The position numbers were made by a program, and so were the translations under genes. Below the pieces are notes generated by a model. The model had not been told where the DNA came from, searched no databases, and saw only the letters and a list, made by a program, of their open reading frames with translations. 13,844 bases of DNA from Bdellovibrionales bacterium (GTDB taxonomy: Bacteria > Bdellovibrionota > Bacteriovoracia > Bacteriovoracales > Bacteriovoracaceae): positions 1 to 13,844 of the forward strand of contig SXUH01000067.1 in assembly GCA_005791855.1 (NCBI GenBank), read 5' to 3'. Each line of letters begins with the position of its first letter. Within the stretch, counting starts at the first letter, position 1. Shown piece by piece: positions 6,754-13,706 of the stretch.

Positions 6754-7611
6754 ATGCAGCCGCACGACAAATTGAAAGTCATAGTCATCTCGGACGGTAC
6801 CGGAGAAACAGCGTCGGCCATAACCCGGGCCGCCATGACGCAGTTCCAGGATAAGGAGATCTTCTTCACCCGCTACAAGAACATCCGGACCAAGCAGCAG
6901 ATCGATGCGATCTTTCAGGAAGCCGCGATCCACCACGACATCGTGGTCTACACCATCGTTTCGGTGGAGCTCCGGGCCTACATCGCCGAGCTCTCCAAGC
7001 GGGACCACGTGCGGTCGGTGGACGTGATGGGCCCGCTCCTCACCACGTTCTCGAACTTCTTCGAAGCCGAACCGAACTACCAGCCGGGCCTGCTCCACGC
7101 GGTGAACGACCAGTACTTCAAGCGCGTCGCCGCCATCGAGTTCACCCTGAACCACGACGACGGGAGGAACATCAACTCCCTGGAAGAGGCCGACGTGATC
7201 CTCGTCGGAATCTCCCGGACCTCGAAGACCCCGCTCTCCATGTACCTCTCCCTCGAGGGGACGAAGGTGGTCAACGTCCCCATCGTCATGGGCGTGCACC
7301 TGCCGGAGAAGATCTTCCAGGTGGACCAGCGGAAGATCTTCGGCCTCACCATCGACGCGGACGCCCTCTTCCAGATCCGGAAGAACCGCCTGACCCGGCT
7401 TGGCCTCTCGAACGACGAGGGGGACTACGCCGACATCGCCAAGGTCTCCGAGGAGATCGAGTGGGCCAACCGGATCTTCTCCGAGAACAAGCGCTGGCCC
7501 GTGTTCAACGTCACCGGCAAGGCCCTCGAGGAGACCGCGGCGGAGATCATCAAGCTCCTGAACATGCGGAAGGTGAACCGCTTCAAGCAGTCGAAGCGGT
7601 TCGAAGAGTAG
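6754..7611 (+). CDS. ppsR: PpsR/PDRP family kinase/pyrophosphorylase (DUF299)
   Basis: A 285-residue bifunctional regulator that uses ADP to phosphorylate a threonine of PEP synthase or pyruvate phosphate dikinase (inactivation), and Pi to remove it with release of pyrophosphate (reactivation). It sets carbon flow between pyruvate and PEP in the cytoplasm. Diagnostic parts: VISDGTGETASAITRA (11-26) at the N-terminus, VDVMGPLL (89-96), and the nucleotide-binding loop GISRTSKTPLSMYLS (152-166). Length is normal for DUF299. ATG 6754 was chosen because family members begin a few residues before the SDGTGETA motif; an in-frame GTG at 6673 would add 27 residues of AT-rich non-homologous sequence and overlap the divergent peroxidase gene. 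No Shine-Dalgarno is evident. Whether the target is PEP synthase or dikinase cannot be told, since neither gene is in the window. Confidence 0.93.
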   Translation: MQPHDKLKVIVISDGTGETASAITRAAMTQFQDKEIFFTRYKNIRTKQQIDAIFQEAAIHHDIVVYTIVSVELRAYIAELSKRDHVRSVDVMGPLLTTFSNFFEAEPNYQPGLLHAVNDQYFKRVAAIEFTLNHDDGRNINSLEEADVILVGISRTSKTPLSMYLSLEGTKVVNVPIVMGVHLPEKIFQVDQRKIFGLTIDADALFQIRKNRLTRLGLSNDEGDYADIAKVSEEIEWANRIFSENKRWPVFNVTGKALEETAAEIIKLLNMRKVNRFKQSKRFEE

Positions 7612-7618
7612 AATCTCC

Positions 7619-7741
7619 TGAATCTGCCTTAAGGGCGCCAAGTTCAAGGCGACAAGGAGTGAGGGAGGAGGCGTACGTCAGTACGTCGCACGACCGATCG
7701 ACGCAGGCAACGCCGAAATTGGGGACCTTAAGGCAGATTCA
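7619..7741. repeat. 123-bp imperfect palindromic element with perfect 16-bp terminal inverted repeats
   Basis: The ends TGAATCTGCCTTAAGG (7619-7634) and its exact reverse complement (7726-7741) form a perfect 16-bp inverted repeat. Further nested blocks also pair: CCAA (7638-7641) with TTGG (7719-7722), TTC (7643-7645) with GAA (7715-7717), GGCG (7648-7651) with CGCC (7711-7714), and CGTAC (7672-7676) with GTACG (7681-7685) around a central GTCA. The whole element is symmetric about 7680 and could fold into a long cruciform or RNA hairpin. It fills the gap between convergent genes and probably serves as a bidirectional terminator. Its outermost three bases on the right are the stop codon of the kinase gene. 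It resembles a mobile palindromic repeat (MITE or REP-like), but no coding capacity or convincing target duplication is seen. Confidence 0.8.
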
Positions 7742-9655
7742 CTCGAGGAAGTGCTTCTTGTTCTCTTCGATCTTGAACTCCACCCGCTTCTCCGTTCCGA
7801 GGATCGGGTTCACCACCTTCCCTTCGTAGGTCCCTTCGGTGATCTGGACGTCCTTGAACGGGAGGTCGCGCTCGACGGTCTCTCCGCCCTCTTCGTAGAC
7901 GAGCTTCGATCCAGCGGTGTAGTTCAGCGAGGTCGTGAGGAGGCCCGCGCGGGTCTTCTCCAGCGGCGGGACGGAGATGACCTCGGAGGTCTTCCCGTCG
8001 TCGAGGGTGACCTTGGTGACGAAGGGAGTGAAGCCGGATTTCTTGACGATCACCGAGACCGCCTGGCCCAGGGGAACCTTGATCGGCCTGCCGATGTAGT
8101 CGGTGCGGATGCCGTCGACCACCACTTCCATCGAGATGTCGATGCCGCTCAGGACGATCTCCCCGGTGGCCTCGGCCGGGTCCCGGACCTTCTGGGAAGT
8201 GCTCACGGGCGCGCTGGTGACCACCGGAGCCGTCGGCGCGGTGGCCTCGGACTTGATCCCGAAGACCTTCTCGAAGAGCTCCGGCCGGAAGTACGCCACA
8301 CCCATGACGGAGGCGGCGATGAGGATCATGATGATCTGCTTGCCGGAGGAGGAGGACTCCTCCGCGGTCTCCACGTCCTGCTTGTTCATCCCCTGGGTGA
8401 TGGTCTTCTCGATCCGCCGGGAGACGGTGCTGGTCAGGCGCGTGTTCTTCGACGCCGCCTGCGCGGGGGCGACGATGGACCCCTTGTTCCCGAGCTTCTT
8501 CGTCTTCGTGAGGTCCGGCTTGTTGTTGATCTCGATGTTGACCTGCGGACTGATCGGGAGCTCGAGCTCCCGCACGCGGGCGCGCGGGTCCTCGGCCTTC
8601 ACGCCGAGCGGTTCCTTCCGGAAGATCTTCCCGGTCTTGCTCTCTTCGTTCTTCATGTCCTCGATGTAGGAGGCCGTGTCGATCTTCCCGTACTCGACGA
8701 ACTTATCCCGGTCCCGGGCGATCTCGTTCCCGAAGAGGTCGTCGGCGAACTTCCGGAGGTCCGAAGCGTTGAACTCCGGGTACTTCGAGTAGAGGAAGCG
8801 CACGAGGGCGCGGTTCATCTGGTCCAGGTCTTCGTAGCGGTTCGAGCGGTCCTTCGAGAGGGCCTTCATGACGATGGCGTCGAGTTCCTTCGGGACCGTC
8901 GGGTTGATCTCCGACGGGGGCCGGATCTTGCAGGCCTGGATCTGCTTCAGGACGGCGAGGTCGTTGTTCGCCTGGAAGAGCTTCTGCGAACACAGGAGCT
9001 CCCAGAGGGTCACGCCCACGGCGAACTCGTCGTAGCGGGCGTCGAGCTCGATCCCCTCGAGGTACTCGGGGGCGAGGTACGAGAGCTTCCCCTTGATCGT
9101 CCCGGCCTGGGTGGCTTCCGAGTTGGTGTTCGACTTCGCGATTCCGAAATCGATCACCTTCACCGCGCCGTCGTAGGTGAGCATGATGTTGTGCGGGGAG
9201 ATGTCCCGGTGGATGATGTTGTACGGCTTGCCGGTGAGCTTGTCCGTGAACGTGTGCGCGTAGTGGAGGCCCTGGCAGACCTGGGAGATGATGTAGCAGG
9301 AGATCTCCACGGCGAAGCCGCCCTTCTTCTTGTCCCGCAGGCGATCGAGGTACTGCTTGAGGTTGGCGCCGTGGATGTACTCCATGGCGGTGTAGAGCTG
9401 GCCGTTGGTCTTCCCGTAGTCGTAGACCTGCATGATGTTCGGGTGGAGCATGCCGAAGGTGATGTTGAGCTCGTCCTGGAACATGCGCACGAACGCTTCG
9501 TCGTTCGAGAACTGCGGCTGGACCATCTTGATGGCGACGACCTTATTGGCCTGCTCCCCGAGGTAGCGGGCACGGCAGATCTTCGCCATGCCACCGTCAA
9601 CCAGGTGATCCAGGATTAGATATTTTCCGAACCTTTGAAATTTCTTGTCGCTCAT
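7739..9655 (-). CDS. Membrane-anchored Ser/Thr protein kinase with C-terminal PEGA region
   Basis: A 638-residue Hanks-type kinase. The kinase domain (about 10-290) has a glycine-rich loop variant LVDGGMAKICRA (18-29), catalytic Lys43 in VAIKMV, alpha-C Glu62, HRDISPHN (149-156) with catalytic Asp151, IDFGIAK (168-174), and KLSYLAPE (190-197). The RD signature suggests activation-loop phosphorylation; that loop is Ser/Thr-rich. A charged linker (about 320-437) leads to one transmembrane helix (about 440-456), so the kinase is cytoplasmic. An external part follows with a Thr/Ser/Pro/Val linker and a PEGA-like domain (about 497-565; VVVDG, PLGQAVSVIVKKSGF), possibly followed by a second degenerate one. 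No PASTA repeats are present. The start has GAGG only 4 nt before the ATG. It lies 88 bp after the lipoprotein gene and may have its own promoter. The TGA stop lies in the palindromic repeat. The substrate is unknown. Confidence 0.93.
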   Translation of the reverse strand: MSDKKFQRFGKYLILDHLVDGGMAKICRARYLGEQANKVVAIKMVQPQFSNDEAFVRMFQDELNITFGMLHPNIMQVYDYGKTNGQLYTAMEYIHGANLKQYLDRLRDKKKGGFAVEISCYIISQVCQGLHYAHTFTDKLTGKPYNIIHRDISPHNIMLTYDGAVKVIDFGIAKSNTNSEATQAGTIKGKLSYLAPEYLEGIELDARYDEFAVGVTLWELLCSQKLFQANNDLAVLKQIQACKIRPPSEINPTVPKELDAIVMKALSKDRSNRYEDLDQMNRALVRFLYSKYPEFNASDLRKFADDLFGNEIARDRDKFVEYGKIDTASYIEDMKNEESKTGKIFRKEPLGVKAEDPRARVRELELPISPQVNIEINNKPDLTKTKKLGNKGSIVAPAQAASKNTRLTSTVSRRIEKTITQGMNKQDVETAEESSSSGKQIIMILIAASVMGVAYFRPELFEKVFGIKSEATAPTAPVVTSAPVSTSQKVRDPAEATGEIVLSGIDISMEVVVDGIRTDYIGRPIKVPLGQAVSVIVKKSGFTPFVTKVTLDDGKTSEVISVPPLEKTRAGLLTTSLNYTAGSKLVYEEGGETVERDLPFKDVQITEGTYEGKVVNPILGTEKRVEFKIEENKKHFLE

Positions 9656-9743
9656 AGTGCCTCGAGTACCTATCGGTACCCTGCGGTTTTTCTAAAGGTT
9701 TTTTCCGAAGGTTCCGCTAACCGAAGGAATCTGCTCGGGTTTC

Positions 9744-10271
9744 CTAGAGCTCGATCTCCAAGTGCTGGAAACTGGGAAAGTTGATCGCGAGGTTCTTGGT
9801 CTCGAGCCGGGTCGGAGAGCGCTTGCAGTAGCCCATGATCTTGTAGTTCTGGAGCCGCCAGTCGCTGGCCGAGGGATGGCTCTTGAGGTAGGAGGCGAAG
9901 GTGTTGAGGACCACGTCGTCGTAGCCGTTGAGCTTCATCTGCTCCCGGAAATTCACGTGGGAGATCTTCGCGGGATCCGCGCTGTACCCGGCGGTCACCA
10001 GGAGCGAGTCGCACTTGGTGAAGAACTCCTTCTCCGAGGGAGAGAACCACTGGGAGAACGGAGACGCCGGATCGGCCTTCCAGAAGAGGGCGTCGTAGTA
10101 CAGGGTCATCCCGTGGTACCAGCTCATGCGCTTGAACTTCAGGGAATTGTCCCAGGAGTCTTTCTGGTAGATCCCGCCGCGGAAGACGACCCGTCCGGTG
10201 GTGGTCTGGTTGTACGTCTTGTAGCTAGCGCAGCCGGCGACGGCGAGCAGTAGAAGGAAACCGGTCTTCAC
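9744..10271 (-). CDS. Small lipoprotein of unknown function
   Basis: A 175-residue predicted lipoprotein. The start was set at GTG 10271 because it overlaps the upstream hydrolase stop as GTGA, has GGAG 5 nt upstream, and puts a normal lipoprotein signal directly at the N-terminus: MKTGFLLLL followed by the lipobox VAGC, with Cys14 as the lipidated residue. An ATG 30 nt earlier would only add a polar extension inside the hydrolase gene. The mature protein is rich in aromatic residues (for example RMSWYHGMTLYYDALFW) and has no recognised domain. The residue after the Cys is Ala, so export to the outer membrane is likely by the usual sorting rule (inference). It is cotranscribed with the hydrolase and the PilZ protein; an 88-bp gap containing short inverted repeats separates it from the kinase gene. 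Confidence 0.75.
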   Translation of the reverse strand: MKTGFLLLLAVAGCASYKTYNQTTTGRVVFRGGIYQKDSWDNSLKFKRMSWYHGMTLYYDALFWKADPASPFSQWFSPSEKEFFTKCDSLLVTAGYSADPAKISHVNFREQMKLNGYDDVVLNTFASYLKSHPSASDWRLQNYKIMGYCKRSPTRLETKNLAINFPSFQHLEIEL

Positions 10272-11155
10272 TTGGACTCCTTGAGTTGCGTGTCCACCCA
10301 TCTTCTCATGGTTTCGAAGATTTCGTGGCGATCAATTTCGTTCCAGAGCTCGTGGAAGTGCTCGGGGTAATAGATCATCTGGGTCAGCTGCTTGTCGATC
10401 CCGTGGGCGAAGAGCCGCGCGCTCTCCGGGTCGACGACCTTGTCCGCGCCGGCGATGAGGAAGAGGCTCCGGGTCTTGAGGTAGTAGGACAGGCCGGAGA
10501 TCCGGTGGCTCGCCTCCACCACCTCCGCCGCCATCTTCACGCTCATGAAGGTCGGGATGAGGGTGTCGGTGTCGAAGTCGTTCGCGCGCTCCGGGTCCCG
10601 GGTGAGCTCCTTCCCGCGGATGAGCATGGGCAGGTGGAGCCGCGGAGAGAGGCCGACGAGCCTCCGCAGCACCGGTTCCGAGACGGGGCCCAGGAACTTC
10701 CGGGGCCGGATGCACGGACTCGAGAAGATGAGCCCGCGGACCGGATGGGGCCAGCCGTAGGCCGAGTCCAGGAGGCGCGTGAGGGTGACGAGGCCCCCGA
10801 GGCTGTGGGCGCAGATGAAGGTCTCGGTCTTCTCCTCGAGCTTCCGCTGGACGAAGTCGCCGACGATGAGGAAGTCGTCGAGGTAGGCCCTGAAGCTCTC
10901 GACGTACGCGCGGGCGCCGCCGCTGCGGCCGTGGCCGATGTGGTCGAAGACGGTGACGACCACGTCCCGGTAGTGCCGGAGCCAGAAGTTTATCAGATCG
11001 GTGTAGCGGCCCGAGTACTCGAGGGCACCGTGGACGAGGAAGAAGTGGACGCGCGGAGACCCGCGGTGGTACTGGCGGATGAAGAGCGAGGTCTCCCCGT
11101 CGCAGGACGGGACGGAGTAGTCAGTCGTGGTGAATGGAACGATCCCCCGGCTCAC
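10268..11155 (-). CDS. Alpha/beta hydrolase, monoacylglycerol lipase / lysophospholipase-like
   Basis: A 295-residue cytoplasmic alpha/beta hydrolase of the monoacylglycerol-lipase (Hydrolase_4) type, which cleaves esters of monoacylglycerols or lysophospholipids. Visible features: the oxyanion-hole segment FLVHGALEYSGRY (39-51, compare the family's HGxGEHSGRY), DHIGHGRSGG (71-80), the nucleophile elbow CAHSLGGLV (115-123) with Ser118 and Ala in place of the first Gly, GADKVVD (236-242) with the acid Asp238, and FHELWNE (267-273) with His268. All triad residues are present, so it should be active; the natural lipid is unknown. It starts at a GTG 2 nt after the PilZ stop with no clear Shine-Dalgarno, implying translational coupling; no other plausible start codon lies near. 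The stop overlaps the lipoprotein GTG by 4 nt. The context points to lipid or envelope turnover under the same control as a c-di-GMP receptor. Confidence 0.88.
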   Translation of the reverse strand: MSRGIVPFTTTDYSVPSCDGETSLFIRQYHRGSPRVHFFLVHGALEYSGRYTDLINFWLRHYRDVVVTVFDHIGHGRSGGARAYVESFRAYLDDFLIVGDFVQRKLEEKTETFICAHSLGGLVTLTRLLDSAYGWPHPVRGLIFSSPCIRPRKFLGPVSEPVLRRLVGLSPRLHLPMLIRGKELTRDPERANDFDTDTLIPTFMSVKMAAEVVEASHRISGLSYYLKTRSLFLIAGADKVVDPESARLFAHGIDKQLTQMIYYPEHFHELWNEIDRHEIFETMRRWVDTQLKESK

Positions 11156-11157
11156 GC

Positions 11158-12081
11158 TTAGTTTTCTTGCACATATTTTTCGATGGCCCGCCTGGCTTCG
11201 TCGGAGAGCCCGTGGAAGCGGAAGGAGAAGCCCGAGTTCCCCTCGAGGATCCGCACCACCACGCCGGAGGCGGTGAAGTGGTACTCGGTGTTCTCCGGGT
11301 GCACGTTGATGGTGATCTTGTCGCCGGCGTTGCCGTTGAACTTATCGATCAGGACCTGCATGCCGCCGATGGAGATGTCCCGGCAGATGCCCTCGAAGAC
11401 GACCTTGTTATTCTGGACGAAGAGCCGGGCCACGAACGGCTTGCGGACGGCCATCCGCCGCTCGGCCTCCGGGATGAGCGGCGGGAGTTCTTCGAAGATC
11501 TCCTGGTACTCCGGGAGGTCCGCGAGGAGCATCCACTCCTTCATCCCCTTCGAGAAGAGGTAGGTCTTCCCGTTGATCCGCTTCTCCTTGAACAGCTGCT
11601 TGAGCTGCTTCACGCTGTAGGGGCCGTAGTCGGAGGCGGCGGAGCCGCGGTCGGCGCCGATGCGGAGGAAGACGGCGCGCTCTTCGAAGTTCAGATCCTT
11701 GAGGCTGAAGACCTTCTCCGGCTCGACGTGGACCGGAGCGGGAGCGGGCTTCGGGGTCGGCGCCGCGGCCGGCTTCGGAGCTGGTGCGGGCGCCGCCGCG
11801 GGCTTCGGCGTCGGCGCGGGGGCCGCCGTAGGTTTCGGCGTGGCCGCTTGCTTGGGAGGCGTGAACACCGGCGCGGCCTCCGGCTCCTTCGGAGCGGGCG
11901 CGGGCGCGGGCTGCGACTGGAGCTCGGGCACTTCACTGATCTTCTTCCAGTTCTCGAACCCTTTCTTCCAGACGAAATCCTCGAGCTGCAGCTGCTGACC
12001 CCGGAGCATACTTTCGATGACTTCTACTCCAACGGGACCGTGCCGATTGCCCTTCTGAACGTAGTACCAGTTGTCTGCCAT
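11158..12081 (-). CDS. GYF_2-GYF_2-PilZ protein, probable c-di-GMP receptor
   Basis: A 307-residue soluble protein. Residues 4-54 form a GYF_2/DUF4339-type module (WYYVQKGNRHGPV at 5-17, then WKKGFENWKKI). A Pro/Ala/Lys linker with short repeats follows (about 57-120), then a second GYF_2-like module (about 137-197; YGPYSVKQLKQLF, GMKEWMLLADLP), and a C-terminal PilZ domain (about 207-305). PilZ carries the c-di-GMP-binding signature: R209-MAV-R213 (RxxxR) and D235-I-S237-I-G-G240 (DxSxxG). GYF-type modules usually bind proline-rich peptides, so this looks like an adaptor that changes partner with c-di-GMP level (inference). The ATG has GAGG with a 5-nt spacer. It heads the cluster with the hydrolase and lipoprotein. 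The first roughly 27 codons are less G/C-ending than the rest, and the divergent VWA lipoprotein gene starts 185 bp away. Confidence 0.9.
   Translation of the reverse strand: MADNWYYVQKGNRHGPVGVEVIESMLRGQQLQLEDFVWKKGFENWKKISEVPELQSQPAPAPAPKEPEAAPVFTPPKQAATPKPTAAPAPTPKPAAAPAPAPKPAAAPTPKPAPAPVHVEPEKVFSLKDLNFEERAVFLRIGADRGSAASDYGPYSVKQLKQLFKEKRINGKTYLFSKGMKEWMLLADLPEYQEIFEELPPLIPEAERRMAVRKPFVARLFVQNNKVVFEGICRDISIGGMQVLIDKFNGNAGDKITINVHPENTEYHFTASGVVVRILEGNSGFSFRFHGLSDEARRAIEKYVQEN
11734..11841 (-). repeat. Degenerate tandem repeat encoding a Pro-Ala-Lys linker
   Basis: Within the PilZ gene, residues 81-116 consist of four imperfect 8-10-residue units of the type TPKPxAAPAP. The DNA repeats a GGCTTCGG/GCCGCGG-rich unit. 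The number of units could vary between strains by slippage. It acts as a flexible spacer between the two GYF_2 modules. Confidence 0.65.
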
Positions 12082-12266
12082 AAATTCCTCAAGCTATTGA
12101 AATAATTGTTTAGGATATCTTACCTCAAACCTCCTGATAAAGAGGAATCGTGGCAATCTTTTCCCGTCCTTACCTCACCAGGTTAGTCGGAGAAGCCCCC
12201 GTCTTGATTAAAGTTTCCCCCCGCTTCCTCCGATGGGTAAGTAGGGAATTACCTTAAGGTGTTTAT
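12082..12266. promoter_or_regulatory. Divergent intergenic region between the PilZ gene and the VWA lipoprotein gene
   Basis: A 185-bp regulatory gap. It contains a 9-bp direct repeat CTTACCTCA at 12119-12127 and 12169-12177 (50 bp apart), a sigma-28-like site described separately, and a perfect palindrome ACCTTAAGGT (12251-12260) overlapping the ribosome-binding site of the VWA gene. The half near the PilZ gene is AT-rich, but no convincing sigma-70 promoter for it was found. Confidence 0.4.
12209..12236 (+). promoter_or_regulatory. Candidate FliA (sigma-28) promoter of the VWA lipoprotein
   Basis: TAAAGTTT (12209-12216) matches the enterobacterial sigma-28 -35 consensus in all eight bases. 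TCCGATGG (12229-12236) matches five of eight bases of the -10 consensus GCCGATAA. The spacer is 12 instead of 11 nt. Transcription would start about 25 nt before the ATG at 12267, a reasonable leader. The poorer -10 and altered spacing keep confidence low. Confidence 0.33.
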
Positions 12267-13706
12267 ATGAAAGCGTACGGTCAGGTTCTCTCGGGTCTCG
12301 TTCTTCTGGGCACGCTCGCCGGCTGCGGCGGCGAGAAGTTCGGCTCCACCCCCCAGTCCTCCACCAGCACCCCGGACGGCCTCCGCTACTACGACCAGCT
12401 CTCCTGCTCCTCCTCTACCCTGATCAAGCCGAAGGTCGACATCCTCTACGTGGTCGACAACTCGACGAGTAGCTACTACCTCGCCGGGGACATCAAGACC
12501 GCCATCCGCAACACCGTGGACTCGATCTCCAAGGAGTTCGACTACCGCATGGTGGGGACCACGCTGATCCCCGGAGCGAACGACGCCAATCCGTACGACG
12601 ACTACCAGGTGATGACCAACTCGAGCGACGCCCTGAGCGCCGAGGCCACCAACCGGAAGATCATCTCCTCCTCCGAGCTGACCTTCTTCACCAACCCGGC
12701 CGGCGGGAGCGAAGAGGCGGGCCTCCGCCGGGCCATCGACTTCATGAGTAACCACACCTCCGACAACCTCTTCCGGCAGAACGCCTACCACCTCGTGGTC
12801 CTGGTCTCCAATGGCCGGGACAACGACGTCGAATACGACCTCGGGTACGGCAACGGCGAGACGGGAGTCCGTGCGGACGTCTTCAATGCTCGCCTCGCGA
12901 GCCTCAAGGCCATCGACGCCTCCCTGAATCCGGCTCCGAACACGCAGAAGCTCCGGCTCTTCACCGTGACCGCGAAGTCCGCGTGCAAGACGGGCTGGCT
13001 CCCCTCGGTGAAGTCCTACGTGAAGATGGCCAACGAGATGTACACCTACTCGGAGGCCTCCGACAACAACGCGAAGAAGGACAGCTACGACCTCTGCGAG
13101 ACGGGGATCTCCTCCCTCTTCGCCACCGTGAACTCCTCGATCAAGCAGGTCGTGATCAGCCACAAGTACCGCTACTGGCCGATCACCTTCACCAACGACG
13201 CCATCGACACCTCGAAGATCAAGGTCTACAAGACCACGGCCGCCAACTCCGCTCCGGTGCTCCTGACCTCCGGCTGGCAGTACAAGCTCAACCCGAACTA
13301 CCCGAACGATTTCGACACCCGGTACTTCCCGAGCTCCGGCGAACCGACCCGCGCCCGGCACCTGATCGAGTTCCTCCCGGGCCACGAGATCTCCTACCCG
13401 ACCTGCGTCTCCGTGACCTCGACGTCGAAGACCGAGTACTTCAACTACGTCGTCCTCCCGAAGGAACCGAAGCCCCAGACCCTCGCCATGCAGATCAACG
13501 GCAGGGCCATCTCGTCCAGCGCCACCGACGGCTTCACCTACGTGGGCTACAAGACCAACCAGAACGTGAAGGTCGCCTACCCGAACGCGGGCGACGACCA
13601 GCCGGCCATCATCAAGTCCGGCTTCATGCTCCAGCTCAACGGCTCCGCGAACTACTACAAGTCCGGGGACAAGGTGGACGTGAACTACATCCCGGCGGGG
13701 ATCTAG
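12267..13706 (+). CDS. VWA-domain lipoprotein
   Basis: A 479-residue lipoprotein. The signal MKAYGQVLSGLVLLGTLAGC has a lipobox LAGC with lipidated Cys20, followed by a Gly/Ser/Thr-rich tether (21-37). Residues about 56-295 look like a von Willebrand factor A domain: a beta-strand and MIDAS motif VDILYVVDNSTSS (57-69; D64-x-S66-x-S68), a mid-domain GGSEEAGLRRAIDF (146-159), and the strand HLVVLVSNGRDND (175-187) where VWA domains usually have SDG. The Asn in place of Asp may weaken metal binding. Residues 300-479 are not recognised and are rich in Tyr, Asn, Ser and Thr, suggesting an extracellular beta-rich region. The start has AAGGTG with a 5-nt spacer. It probably acts in adhesion or envelope protein contacts (inference). 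A possible sigma-28 promoter lies upstream. The gene stands alone; no clear terminator follows. Confidence 0.87.
   Translation: MKAYGQVLSGLVLLGTLAGCGGEKFGSTPQSSTSTPDGLRYYDQLSCSSSTLIKPKVDILYVVDNSTSSYYLAGDIKTAIRNTVDSISKEFDYRMVGTTLIPGANDANPYDDYQVMTNSSDALSAEATNRKIISSSELTFFTNPAGGSEEAGLRRAIDFMSNHTSDNLFRQNAYHLVVLVSNGRDNDVEYDLGYGNGETGVRADVFNARLASLKAIDASLNPAPNTQKLRLFTVTAKSACKTGWLPSVKSYVKMANEMYTYSEASDNNAKKDSYDLCETGISSLFATVNSSIKQVVISHKYRYWPITFTNDAIDTSKIKVYKTTAANSAPVLLTSGWQYKLNPNYPNDFDTRYFPSSGEPTRARHLIEFLPGHEISYPTCVSVTSTSKTEYFNYVVLPKEPKPQTLAMQINGRAISSSATDGFTYVGYKTNQNVKVAYPNAGDDQPAIIKSGFMLQLNGSANYYKSGDKVDVNYIPAGI

Noticed and set aside
7751..9619. Plus-strand open frame of 622 codons opposite the kinase gene
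   Set aside because: The kinase motifs on the minus strand are unmistakable; the antisense product is low-complexity (Leu, Val, Glu, Asp, Gly, His).
9666..9695. ACCGATAG-like sigma-28 -10 and a small GTACC-TATC-GGTAC inverted repeat before the kinase gene
   Set aside because: The upstream TAGA is a poor -35 and the spacing is about 2 nt too short; the 5-bp inverted repeat is too short to assign as an operator.
10272..10301. ATG start 30 nt upstream for the small lipoprotein
   Set aside because: It would put a polar tail before the lipoprotein signal; the GTG at 10271 has a ribosome-binding site and a GTGA overlap.
12249..13385. Minus-strand open frame of 378 codons opposite the VWA gene
   Set aside because: Shadow of the VWA lipoprotein; Val/Gly/Glu-rich with no recognisable motif.
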